This document shows, piece after piece, positions 35,045 to 45,018 of a stretch of 64,000 nt of DNA; within the stretch, counting starts at the first letter, position 1, and the number at the start of each line of letters is the position of its first letter. The notes under the pieces are model-generated. The model ran no database searches. It had not been told where the DNA came from and was given only the letters and a program-made list of their open reading frames with translations. The position numbers were made by a program, and so were the translations under genes. The stretch spans positions 62,001 through 126,000 of the forward strand of contig CANTFL010001425.1 in assembly GCA_947650285.1 (NCBI GenBank), in the 5' to 3' direction. The DNA is from Hyaloperonospora brassicae. Its lineage: Eukaryota; Oomycota; Peronosporomycetes; Peronosporales; Peronosporaceae.

Positions 35045-36290
35045 GTGGTTGCACAGCCACAGTCAGAAGACGTCGAGGGAATAGGTCCCCACGTACGTGA
35101 GGAAGGAATTCCTCAAGAGTCACTGGCTGAGGGATCAGGCCCTCAGCAACCTGTGGAAGCAAGTTCACAGGAAGAAACCGAGACGGTGAACGTCTTGGTT
35201 AATGAAGGATCAAGCGTAGGCGCTTATACGCTTGATCTGATTGTGCCTCCGAAGTCAACTTCGGAGATAAGTCAGTTGCCAACGCTAGAACCGAAACGGT
35301 TTTTGCGTGATCTGCGTAGTGGCAAAGTCAAGCAGATCTGCATACTCGTCACAGAGGATGAGAATGTGGCCGATATTCGGTCGGCAACAGTATTTGCTGA
35401 GAACGAACGGGTTCTCAGCAGCTCATCGATGGACGAAAGTGTCCTCGATGAGAAGACTCGGATTGAGCGATACACGTCTCAATCCTGGGAGTCACTTCAG
35501 GCAAATCCTTTGTATAAGGATTTGATCGAATTCAGGGATGTGTTCCCTGAATCCGTACCTTGCGAGTTGCCTAAGAACAAAGGCACTCGACACGAGATCG
35601 AGCTCAAACCGGGCTCGAAGCACTGTGTCATGAAGCAGTGGCCACTGCCTCGTGAACAAGTACTAGCGATCGACAAGTTCTTTGCCGATCGCTTAGCAGT
35701 GGGACATGTGAGGGAATCAACATCCCCTCACAGCTCTCCGACCTTCTGTGTGCGAAAGGCCACAGAATGGTGGCGGATAGAGCACGCATTCAACAAATTG
35801 AATGCTGCAACGGTACCGGCTTAGACGCCGATACCGAGAAAGGACGTAATCATAGATGGTATGTCAAAGAGTACCATCTTTTCGTCCATGGATCTGATGG
35901 ATGGATTTTATCAGATCCTCATGCGTGGACGGGACATCCCGTTCACAGCAGTGAGTACCCCCAGCAGGATGCTGTGGGAGTGGCTAGTGATGCCACAGGG
36001 GCTGATCAATGCCCCTGCAACATTCAACAGATGTGTTACAAATATGTTGAGACCGGTACGAGACTTCGCACCAAGTTACTTCGACGATGTGTTCGTCCAT
36101 AGCCGGGCTATGGACGGAAAGACGGACGTTGAAGTTCACAGAACTCGCGTTCGTCAGGTTCTTCAACTTATGCGCAAGCATAAGTTGTACGCCAAACCTC
36201 AAGAAGTGTATATTCGCGGCAAGCGAAATACCACTTCTTGGGTGCATCGTCGGCAAATACGGCGTCCGCCCTGATCCCGAAAAGATCAAG
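35045..36290 (+). pseudogene. E1 reverse transcriptase, stop codon and frameshift
   Basis: The RT begins around PREQVLAIDKFFADRLAVGHV and continues through SSPTFCVRKATEWWRIEHAFNKLN. An in-frame TAG (35822-35824) interrupts it after TVPA, and the same frame continues with TPIPRKD, SSMDLMDGFYQI and the catalytic YFDD of YFDDVFVHS. A one-base excess in the AAA at 36194-36196 then shifts the frame before LKKCIFAASEIPLLG. Both lesions are also present in E2. Confidence 0.88.
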
Positions 36291-36847
36291 GCGATCACCG
36301 AATGGCCAGTCTCAGTCGATGTCAAGGGACTAAGGAAGTCCCTTGGCTTGGCGGCATACTTGCACAAGTACTCGCGCAACTACGCCGAGATGACTGTTCA
36401 TCTTTCTTGCTTGCTCAAGAAAGATGTGAAGTGGTCATGGAACGCTGAGTGCCAGCGTTCCTTTGAAGGTATCAAGCAAAGCATGATGCAATCGCCAAGA
36501 TGGGCGATTGCAGATCAGGACAGACCTTTTCATGTGGTCTGTGACGCAACGATTTTGCAATCTGCTGTGCGTTGATGCAGTATGACACAGACAGCGCAGA
36601 GCGCGTCGTCTGCTATCAGTCGCGTCAGCTGCAAGCAGCTGAGCGCAATTACCCAGTGCATGACAAGGAACTCCTTGCCATGAAATATGCACTGGCTAAG
36701 TTCCGGGTCTATCTCCTCAGAGATAGACCGTTCATCGTCTATACGGACCATGCGTCACTACGCACGGCTGTAAACAGTCTACACCTCTCGCAAAGAATGG
36801 CGAGGTGGCTGTCTTTCTTCGCGGAGTATAACTTCTCCGTGGAGTAG
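36291..36847 (+). pseudogene. E1 RNase H
   Basis: Ty3-type RNase H: FHVVCDA, then NYPVHDKELLAMKYAL, then YTDHASLRTA supply the acidic residues. A one-base loss near 36550 (absent from E2) breaks the first motif, and a TAG at 36845-36847 after NFSVE ends the frame; that stop is shared with E2. Confidence 0.85.
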
Positions 36848-37788
36848 AAACCAGGACGACTTAATGTCGTCGCTGATGCGTTATCACGTCGGCCCGACTT
36901 CGGGCCAACGACCCGAGTCAACAGTGAGGCCTTGCCCACTGTTGCGACACTGTCCATCAGTGTGCCGTCGTCGCCGTTACTCGACGACGTGCGGAAGGCA
37001 TACTCAGGAGACCCAAATTTCCTCCGTTTGATGGGTCATCTTGCGAATCCATCCCGGAAATCCTTGTCGGATTTGCCGGCCCTGTACCGTTCCTTTTTGG
37101 ATCGGTACAATAATCGCAATGGCCTGCTGTAATATACAGCAGTTGCCGACGACACGCCTCGTGTCGTCGTTCCCGATCATGATTAATGCGATTACGCATC
37201 ATGTTCGAGTGTCACGATGCGCCATCTGGCGGGCATCGTGGCCGAGAAAAGACTTACCTCACGGTCAGTCGTGACTTTTACTGGCCCCGCCAGTATCAGT
37301 TTGTCCGCAAGTACATTTTTTCTTGCGAGGTTTGTCAACGGGTGAAGCCTAGTCCTTCATCCCATGCAACCTTACAACCTCTGCCGGTCCCGGCAGAGTG
37401 TTGGGAGTCCGTGTCCATGGACTTTGTCTTCGGGTTTCCCGAAGGCTCTCACAAGAATAATGGTATTTTTGTATTTGTGTATCGTTTCAGCAAGATGGTA
37501 CATCTTGCTGCTGTCCCCGAGTCGATCATGGCTCAGGGTTGTGCTCGTGTCTTTCTCGACACGGGCTTTAGACTCCACGGTTTACCCTGTGAACTCGTAT
37601 CCGACCGTGAACCTCGGTTCACGGCGGAATTTTGGCAAACTGTGTTCCGTTCTCTTGGAACACGATTGAAGATGTCAACCTCTGACCATCCGAAAACAGA
37701 TGGTCAGACGGAACGTGCGAACCGTGTCCTCGAATAGATCCTCTGAGGATATGTCCACTCGCTTTCGAGTTGGAGCGAATTCCTTCCA
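36848..37788 (+). pseudogene. E1 integrase, broken
   Basis: The HHCC zinc domain (HDAPSGGH ... CEVCQRVK) is followed by the catalytic core with D in MDFVFGFPEG, D in VSDREPRFTAEFW and E in DGQTERANRVLE. Stops interrupt it: TAA at 37130-37132 and TGA at 37744-37746 are shared with E2, TAG at 37735-37737 is private to E1. This stretch shows the densest hairpin array I mapped. Confidence 0.88.
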
Positions 37789-39123
37789 ATGGTGGAATTC
37801 GGCATCAATAATTCGGTGCATGCTTCCACACAGCACACACCGTTTTACGTGAATGGCTTACGCCATCCACGTGTTCCCGCCCTTCTAGCTTATGACTCTT
37901 GGATAAGGGGGGAAGGGACTCGCTCGAGCGAAAACCGTTCTGGCTCTTGCTCATCACGTGTCGACGCTAACGTCGTCACGTATGATGCCGATGTCGATCA
38001 GGTCGACATCGATGAAGAAGATCACCTCAATAATAGCGACGACGCTATTATTGACTCGGATGGTGATGACGATGCTGGTATATTCAGCATCGTCAACGAT
38101 TATTCCAGCGAGGAAGAAGACAACCACGCTGAAGAAGAGAACAATCTCTTATCAGTGCACACGAAGCGCACTGAAAGACAAAACAAAGAGTCAGCAGAGA
38201 ACTTCCTGCTGACTCGAGAGGCGGTAGTCCGTTTCGTTCAGGACTCCATCGCAAACGCGGTGGACCGCCAGAAACGGAACGCAGACAAGAATGGAAGAGC
38301 AAATGTTCTTTCATTTAAAGTTAATGACCTAGTACTACTGTCTACGGTAAACTTACCTGGACATGCAGTCACTAGTGTCGGCAGTAGTGAACTACTGCCG
38401 AAGTACATTGGGCCATTTCGTGTGTTGCACCGCAAGGGCAATGCATACACGATTGAGTTGCCACGTAAGATGCGCACGCATCCTACGTTTTACGTGGGGA
38501 GGCTCTGCCCGTACCATCAGTACGAGGCCTCTTGCGAGAACGGAGATAACTGGCGCTCTCAAGAATCCCCAACAGATTCTTGTGATCACGGACCAAACAC
38601 TGAAGTTGGTCCTTCGTCGAAAAGATTTGATACTTCATCGACGCGGCCTTGCGACGAGCCGTCTCTAGCTCGTCGTGCAAACGACGCCTCTCGCGTTCAC
38701 TCTCAAGCTGAGCGAACGCGAATTCCGATCGGTCCTTATCCCTATCGGCACGAAGACGTCGCACGTCCGACTGCAAGACGTGCAGACGATTGTATTCGTG
38801 ATCGACATCCTCCCTCAGCTCAGTCAGGTAATGCTCGTGGGTACCCAAAGTCTCGTGCAGTTCCGGCGGCTGATCCGGACCTTGTCTTTCCACCACCACC
38901 GGAACCACTGGTGGATTCCCACGGTAGTCAACACTTTCTTGTGGAGAGTATCTTGAACCACCTTGGCTATTCAGAATCGAGGATGAGTTACCTCGTCCGG
39001 TGGCGTGGGTACCCACCTTCCTTTGACAGATGGGAACCTCGTTCCCAGCTGATGGCTGACGTTGAAGGTCTCGTCCACCAGTATGACGAGACTCAATCGA
39101 TAGGTCATCGGGCCCATCTGTAA
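37789..39123 (+). CDS. E1 integrase C-terminus plus chromodomain
   Basis: An open frame of 444 codons in continuation of the integrase. It holds an acidic insert, a GPF/Y-like module ([21 protein letters not shown]), a Pro/Ser/Arg-rich linker and a C-terminal chromodomain ([12 protein letters not shown] ... YLVRWRGYP ... WEPRSQL). Chromodomains steer chromovirus integration toward modified histones. The sequence after ~38501 is diverged from E2, and the linker and chromodomain lie opposite the coiled-coil half of the antisense ORF (38483-39226). Confidence 0.85.
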   Translation: MVEFGINNSVHASTQHTPFYVNGLRHPRVPALLAYDSWIRGEGTRSSENRSGSCSSRVDANVVTYDADVDQVDIDEEDHLNNSDDAIIDSDGDDDAGIFSIVNDYSSEEEDNHAEEENNLLSVHTKRTERQNKESAENFLLTREAVVRFVQDSIANAVDRQKRNADKNGRANVLSFKVNDLVLLSTVNLPGHAVTSVGSSELLPKYIGPFRVLHRKGNAYTIELPRKMRTHPTFYVGRLCPYHQYEASCENGDNWRSQESPTDSCDHGPNTEVGPSSKRFDTSSTRPCDEPSLARRANDASRVHSQAERTRIPIGPYPYRHEDVARPTARRADDCIRDRHPPSAQSGNARGYPKSRAVPAADPDLVFPPPPEPLVDSHGSQHFLVESILNHLGYSESRMSYLVRWRGYPPSFDRWEPRSQLMADVEGLVHQYDETQSIGHRAHL

Positions 39124-40119
39124 ACACGCGCCCTAGGCGCTTGTAGACGTATTGCAAGTTTGCAATCGCGTCCCGCTTCTCAGCCGAGATGTATGCCCTT
39201 CCCCAGTGCGAACTTAAGGAATACACGTCCCTATGTGCACGATGCGAGTTGTCGACACAGCTCGCACAAGGATCACCTTAAGTGAAGCATGTAATGCCGG
39301 CCTCACTTGACAGATTATGCAACCGGTACCTTGCACCGGTTGGCGTTCGCTTTTCGAACCTGAGGCGTGTCGCCTCAAGCTTCTTAAGCCATCCCTCTCG
39401 TCCAAATTCTTGATATTTTGGACGAACGCGTTCCACGCTGCCAAAAGCGAGTTCTTGTCACGCTTTTGGTTGCCATTATACCATCTATGTCTAAGAAAGG
39501 CATCGAGATAAAAGTCCTCTTCAGCGCGGAAGTTAATCGCGCTAAAATGTAAGCTATGAAGCTCAGTTGCATAAAAAAGGATTCGATGGTGTTGGCTTGT
39601 CTCGTGAGACAAGCCATTGATGAGCCGTTCAGGCAAACGCCACGGTTTCAGCTCATCATGATTCACAGTGGTACCTCTGTCGGTACCACGGCTCCCAGAA
39701 TGACGACGGCTCACGCCATCGTCATCACGCTCGTGCGAAGAGGCACGAGTCGGCGGTGGTAAGGAGTAATACTCCTCACCACTCTGATGACCTTCATCAT
39801 CACTGCCGAACAGAATGTGATGCATCTCACAAGTCCGTTCGTTCGGCAGTGGCCTTGGCAAATACTGAGGCGTCGCCGGTGATCGGGATGCCTCAGGAAC
39901 GTTGCGCGGGTCAGGCACGTCTGACTCGGCAGAATTGATGACCTCATTGCCAAGGTCATCATGAGCACGTGGTGCGATACCGCGTGCACCTGCAGCACCT
40001 GTTGCTGCAGACGGAGAACAAGCATCAGATGCCGAAGCGTCTGCCGTAGAGGCTGGCACAGCAGCAGGCTGTGTGGTCTCTGAATTATCTCGCATCGACA
40101 TGTTAACTATGCGAGACAA
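38483..40119 (-). pseudogene. E1 antisense ORF, one frameshift
   Basis: Opposite to gag-pol, starting ~115 bp inside the 3' LTR. The first part (301 codons, 39214-40119) is Ser/Pro/Ala-rich and acidic, then has a conserved FYLDAFLRHRWYNG / LLAAWNAFVQNIKN domain. The second part (38483-39226, 247 codons) is in another frame and forms a coiled coil ([28 protein letters not shown]). The break is a missing T in a T-run where E2 has one more. E2 encodes a homologous protein. No known domain was recognised. Such antisense ORFs are known from some plant Gypsy elements; function is unknown. Confidence 0.7.
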
Positions 40120-40220
40120 GGTCAGGAGTGAATGGGTCTGGCCAATAAAGTGCTCCCTGTCCTACTGGTGTCCATCGGGTGGCCACCAAGTTTTCGATAG
40201 TCACAAGGTGACTATCAGAT

Positions 40221-40233
40221 AAGGGAGGAATGA
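40221..40233 (+). other. E1 polypurine tract
   Basis: AAGGGAGGAATGA directly precedes the 3' LTR. E2 has AAGGGAGGGGTGA at the same place. It would prime plus-strand DNA synthesis. Confidence 0.75.
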
Positions 40234-40675
40234 TATAACGGGGTAGCCCGTTACATGAAATTGTCATTAAAACAATTTGACAATAAAGAATATTACGTCG
40301 AATATTATTTTAACAATATCACAAGACATGGTGATATTGTTGGGATGACCGAAGGGTCTACTCATTGGTTGATATCGTGATGATATCAACCCACGAATCG
40401 CTGCTAGACGCGCGCAATGGGTGGTGAGTAGACTTCATCATACATACAGTTATATTAGTATAATTAAGTCAGGACAACAGAGATTCAAGGAGTTATACGA
40501 CTTAATTATATAAATACAGTTTTACTTTTACCAAGAGACTAGTATGACTACTTATTCTCCTTTCCTTCTTCTGCGTTTCCTTAAAACACCTAGCAGGGCA
40601 CTGTCGACCACTGTCGTCAGTGGAAGTATACTCCGTACTGGTCAACCAGTACGTAGTCAACAGTGCCCCGTTACA
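40234..40675 (+). repeat. E1 3' LTR (442 bp)
   Basis: Same length as the 5' LTR with about four substitutions, including TG to TA at the first dinucleotide. Confidence 0.95.
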
Positions 40676-40917
40676 CGCACCGCATATGGTTGTGTATGAG
40701 ACTCCGTATGAGGAGGTAGAAGGAAGTGTGGTAGGGATATCCGAGATTTGTACGTTGCCGACAAAGGTAACCTCGGCCTTTTGGACAAGTCGTGCATATC
40801 TAACATGCCCGCCATGAACATGACGCCCACGCCCGAACTCGTGGTGTATTGGCTTGTTACTGACGAAGCGTACGATATTGTGGCAGCTATATTTGTGCTT
40901 AATTGTAGCAATTAGTA
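40676..40917 (+). pseudogene. S33 peptidase pseudogene, part 2 (after E1)
   Basis: Starts with the duplicated CGCAC. Removing E1 and one duplicate restores FDYAPH, the catalytic-His motif of the S33 family. Downstream, NLGLLDKSCISNMPAMNM and TDEAYDIVAA match the C-terminus of the intact copies in shifted frames. Confidence 0.88.
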
Positions 40918-42871
40918 GCACTTTGGAGGGACGTGTCAATTGGATACAAAGCGGAGGGTTGCGTTTGTGTCCTCATTCAGGAGCTTTTTGTTTGCACATC
41001 ATATTCATTGACCATTCAAATATTGCTGTTGCGTAAATGTGGTTTGACGAACCATAGCCAAATATCATAAGGATGCATACGTGCATGTAATCCAACGAGC
41101 AAACATTTTCTCAAAAGATGGATGCTCGTAAAACGATGAAGCAGACCATAGCTGGTACTCGCATTCCATCGAGATTGTGGTCGGAAGCTCATTATGAATG
41201 CATAGTGTATGTAACTCGGACAACGTGAACGAAAGGACTCTGTACGTATTATCGATGGCCTCGATAATACTGACACACTCACGCCAGCATTAGCGTTTGT
41301 CCATCAATGATCGACAATTAATGTTTGATATTTGACCGCCCTTGGGAGTGTCTTATATTCGAACGCAAGCACTCGTCTACCTTACCGATGTCTATTACTA
41401 GGTCACGACGCGACACTGTGTATGCGTACGATGCTTGTACATTACACGTACGTCAGCAATTATGGACCTCCAATTAGGTTCAAGGTAAATTTGAGCAAAG
41501 ATGCCTTCATTAAAAGCGATGATACAGCATTTTCGCAGATGAGTTGCCTTCAAAGAAAAGTTAGAAACTTTTTTTGTGACACCAACGATAAAAAATTGTC
41601 AGATACCGTGCGAACAATCTGCTGAGCGGCGTTTCATATCGTTGTCATAGTTTGTCAGTGGACAAATGAGAAAGCGCTCGTGTCGACAGTTGGCTGTATC
41701 TTTTGGTCCCTTAGTTTGTACTGCTTATCAAAACAGTACGACAGGAAACTTCAGTTGAAAATTTGCTCTTGTTGCGTGAAAAAGGAAAGTGAGCGAAGAT
41801 TGCTTGCTCTTTAGGTCAATTTCTCTCTTTATAAACCGCTGGCATGTTTTCGACTCTTTCCTATACCTGGTTATATTGTGAAGAGGATAGTAAGTCTAGC
41901 CACGTATCATTGATGCACCACACGCGGAACGCGATCAAAACTTGCCTTTTCCTATCCGCCAGGCAAGCAAATTGAATCCTACTCGTCAACATAACCAATA
42001 CAAGTGGTACATCTTATAAATCATTCAAGTCTACAAATATTAGCCAAGTATGCACGTTTATGCTAGTGCATTCACTAGCGTACACCGATACTTCCGAACT
42101 TCCTTTAGGGCTTGTCTGTGTGCGCAGTTGTCCAGAGAGTAATACTACAAGCGAAAAGCGCCAACATACTGCCTCATTATGGATGTAGACGGCGCTTTCG
42201 TTGTCACTCACTGTGGTCTAATTTGAACCATAAAGCTCATAGTAGACTTACGTGACGAGGACCCTATATGACTATCTCATTTTCTACAGCAGGTGAAATT
42301 CGATCGGTGCTTGCTATAACAATTGCGACACGGAAATGGTTGAACTAATAAACATGGTTATGCATGCTACTGCCTTTCTGCCGAGACAAACGGTGCTGTA
42401 CCGTCGCTACAGCGCAAATTTGTTGTTTCAGTCGTCTACAATGCATATTTACGATGATTATATCTACGTTTATAGTGTGTCCCTGGTCACTCTTACTTTC
42501 GAATTATCGTAACCTGCAGGACTCGACGCACGTTTTTTGACGTATTGAAGAGCTATAAATTCATACGATTCCCGAAGCGTACTGTAGCTAGAACACTCTC
42601 GCTAGGTTTGCGTGACTAAATTAATGCATTGCACAAGGTGATATAGGCCCACAAACGCAGGTCCCTGATGAGAATATACGCTCAAAAACCTCGTTGCGAA
42701 GTCGCTCGCGTTGTGTGCCCAAGCGACGACAATCAAGCGCGTAGATTGTTCATAATTTGTATCACGTTCGACATGGCCAGTCCATCGATTCGGTCGTCCC
42801 ATCCACACAAAAGAATAGTTTAATGGCTGAGGGCTGCTTTCTATTCTCTACTTCCAATCTTAATCTTATTC
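40918..42871. other. Spacer between E1 and E2, no gene recognised
   Basis: Single-copy-looking sequence with motif-free frames up to 97 codons (for example 41332-41625). Nothing could be assigned. Confidence 0.4.
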
Positions 42872-42876
42872 GCATC

Positions 42877-43269
42877 TGAAACGGGGCACACCCTTGCGTA
42901 AACTTAACGCAAGGGTATCGGTGCCCCGGCAGGCGTACACAAGGCAAGCGAGGAAGCGTAGGTAAGGTAAAAGCAGAACTGTTATATTAATATAATTAAG
43001 TCTTTTGTTACTGTCTCTCTGTTTGACTTAACTTAATTATGCTAATATAACTGAGTGTATGGTGACGTCTCGTCACCACTCATTGCGCGCGTCCTGTGAC
43101 GATTGGTGGGTTGATATCATCAAGATATTAACCAATGAGCAGACCCTTTGATCGCCTTCACCAATATCACCACTTTGGTGATATTGTACAAAGAATATTC
43201 ATGTTAATATTCTTTATTGTCTTTCTTTCTTTAAATTGACAATTCCATGTAACGGGCTGCCCCGTCACA
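42877..43269 (-). repeat. E2 3' LTR (393 bp)
   Basis: On the + strand it begins TGAAACGGGG and ends CCCCGTCACA; both ends have one substitution against the other LTR. It contains the nested hairpin GGGGCAC / CCCTTGCGT and the 9-bp terminal stem. Confidence 0.95.
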
Positions 43270-43282
43270 TCACCCCTCCCTT
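43270..43282 (-). other. E2 polypurine tract
   Basis: Reads AAGGGAGGGGTGA on the minus strand immediately before the 3' LTR. Confidence 0.75.
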
Positions 43283-43402
43283 ATCTGATAGTCACCTTGT
43301 GACTATCGAAAATATGGTGGCCACTCATTGGTCACCATTGGGACAGGGAGCAATTGTTGGGTCAGTTCCGTTCGTAACTCGACCTGACCTCGCATAGTAA
43401 AC

Positions 43403-45012
43403 ATGTCTATGCGGAGTGACTTACGGCACACAGAGTCTGTGCCTGTGCCTGCTTCTGCGGCAGACGATTCGTCGTCTGCCGCTCGTTCTTCGCCTGCAGC
43501 AACAGGTGCTGCAGGTGCACGCGGCACCATACCGCGTGCGCATGATGACCCCGACATTGAGGTCATCTATTCTGGCGAGTCAGACGTGTCTGACTCGGGC
43601 AATGTCCCAGAGGCGTCTCGATCACCGGCGACGCCTCAGTATTCGCCAAGACCACTGCCGAACGAACGGACTCGTAAGTTGCAACACAGTCTGTTCGGCA
43701 GTGATGATGAAGGTCATCAGAGTGGTGAGGAGTATTACTCCTTACCACCGCCGACTCGTGCCTCTTCGCACGAGCGTGATGACGATGGCGTGAGCCGTCG
43801 TCATTCTGGGAGCCGTGGTACCGACAGAGGTACCACTGTGAATCATGATGAGCTGAAACCGTGGCGTTTGCCTGAACGGCTCATCAATGGCTTGTCTCAC
43901 GAGACAAGCCAACACCATCGAATCCCTTTTTTTATGCAACTGAGCTTCATAGCTTACATTTTAGCGCGATTAACTTCCGCGCTGAAGAGGACTTTTATCT
44001 CGATGCCTTTCTTAGACATAGATGGTATAATGGCAACCAAAAGCGTGACAAGAACTCGCTTTTGGCTGCGTGGAACGCGTTCGTCCAAAATATCAAGAAT
44101 TTTGGACGAGAGGGATGGCTTAAGAAGCTTGAGGCGACACGCCTCAGGTTCGAAAAGCGAACGCCAACCGGTGCAAGGTACCGGTTGCATTGTTTATCGA
44201 GTGAGGCAGACATTCCTTGCCTCACATGGGGAGACCCTTGTGCGAGTTGCGTTGACAACTCGCAGCGTGCACGTAGGGATGTGTATTTCCTAAGTTCGCC
44301 CTGGGAAAGGGCACACATCTCGGCTGAGATGCGTGACGCGATTGCAAACTTGCAATCCGTCTACAAGCGCCTAGGGCGCGTGTTTACTGATGGGCCACAG
44401 GACTCATCGGATAAGTCTCGTCATACTGGCGGACGAGACCTTCAACATCCATCAACAGCTGAGAGCGGGGCTCCCAGCTGTTCCAAGAGGGTGGATACCC
44501 ACGCCACTGGACGAGGTAGCTCTTCCTTGATTCTAAATCGTCACGGTGCCTCAAGATACGCTCCACTAGGAAGCGCTGACCACCGTGAGCATCCACCAAA
44601 GGATGTGGTGGAGGAGGAAAGACCTCCTCCAGATGATTCGGTTCACCATCTCGACCCTTACGAGATGGATCGCGCAATCGATGAATTGCGCGATGACTTG
44701 AAGCACGATCGCGACCGGCGCTACGCTTTGACTGATACCGTGCGGAAGAACCGCAAGTATCGCGAGGCTGATCGGGCGAGAGACCGCGCCGATTACGCCA
44801 CAGCTCAGCTTCAGGTCGAGCGGGAGGTCCGCTACCTTTTCGGCGAGCTGGCGACAGCTCGCGGAGAGATATCTCGGTTGAGTTCCGAGGTATCATATAT
44901 GCGCGACCAGACGGATCGTCTGGAGCGCGAACGCAAGAACTTGATGGATGTTCTTGAACGTGGAGGCTATCTTCATCGGATGAAGGAGGCTTGTACTGAA
45001 AGTATGGCCTGA
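43403..45012 (+). pseudogene. E2 antisense ORF, one frameshift
   Basis: Starts 134 bp inside the 3' LTR and runs opposite to gag-pol. Part 1 (43403-44293) is acidic and Ser/Pro-rich up to LINGLSHETSQHHRI, where two extra bases in the CCCTTTTTTT run shift the frame relative to E1. Part 2 (44062-45012) reads NSLLAAWNAFVQNIKNFGREGWLKKLEATR, a Cys-containing stretch (PCLTWGDPCASCVD), then a long coiled coil ([37 protein letters not shown]). Taken together the ancestral protein was about 530 aa. Homologous to the E1 antisense ORF; E1 and E2 are broken at different points, so neither lesion is ancestral. Confidence 0.72.
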
Positions 45013-45018
45013 GCCCTC
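44384..45018 (-). CDS. E2 linker and chromodomain
   Basis: Continues the integrase after a one-base insertion at the GGGAGGG near 45013. A Pro/Ser/Arg-rich linker leads into a chromodomain ([27 protein letters not shown] ... WEPRSQL). The linker is poorly conserved with E1 whereas the protein on the opposite strand is well conserved. Confidence 0.8.

Larger units (their letters stand above)
32625..40675 (+). mobile_element. E1: full-length chromodomain Ty3/Gypsy retrotransposon, defective
   Basis: 8051 bp flanked by the 5-bp duplication CGCAC (32620-32624, 40676-40680). Order is LTR, primer site, gag, protease, RT, RNase H, integrase, chromodomain, antisense ORF, polypurine tract, LTR. The two 442-bp LTRs differ at about four positions by eye, so insertion was recent. 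Pol is inactivated by stops and frameshifts, most of them shared with E2, so recent movement must have relied on proteins from another copy, or the pol was replaced later. Confidence 0.95.

Noticed and set aside
35822..35824. TAG as a programmed gag-pol readthrough site
   Set aside because: It lies inside RT, not at a gag-pol junction, and is accompanied by other stops and a frameshift; shared decay is simpler.
38093..38477. Further antisense frames within E1 integrase
   Set aside because: They are short, identical between copies only because the pol core is, and show no continuity with the long antisense ORF.
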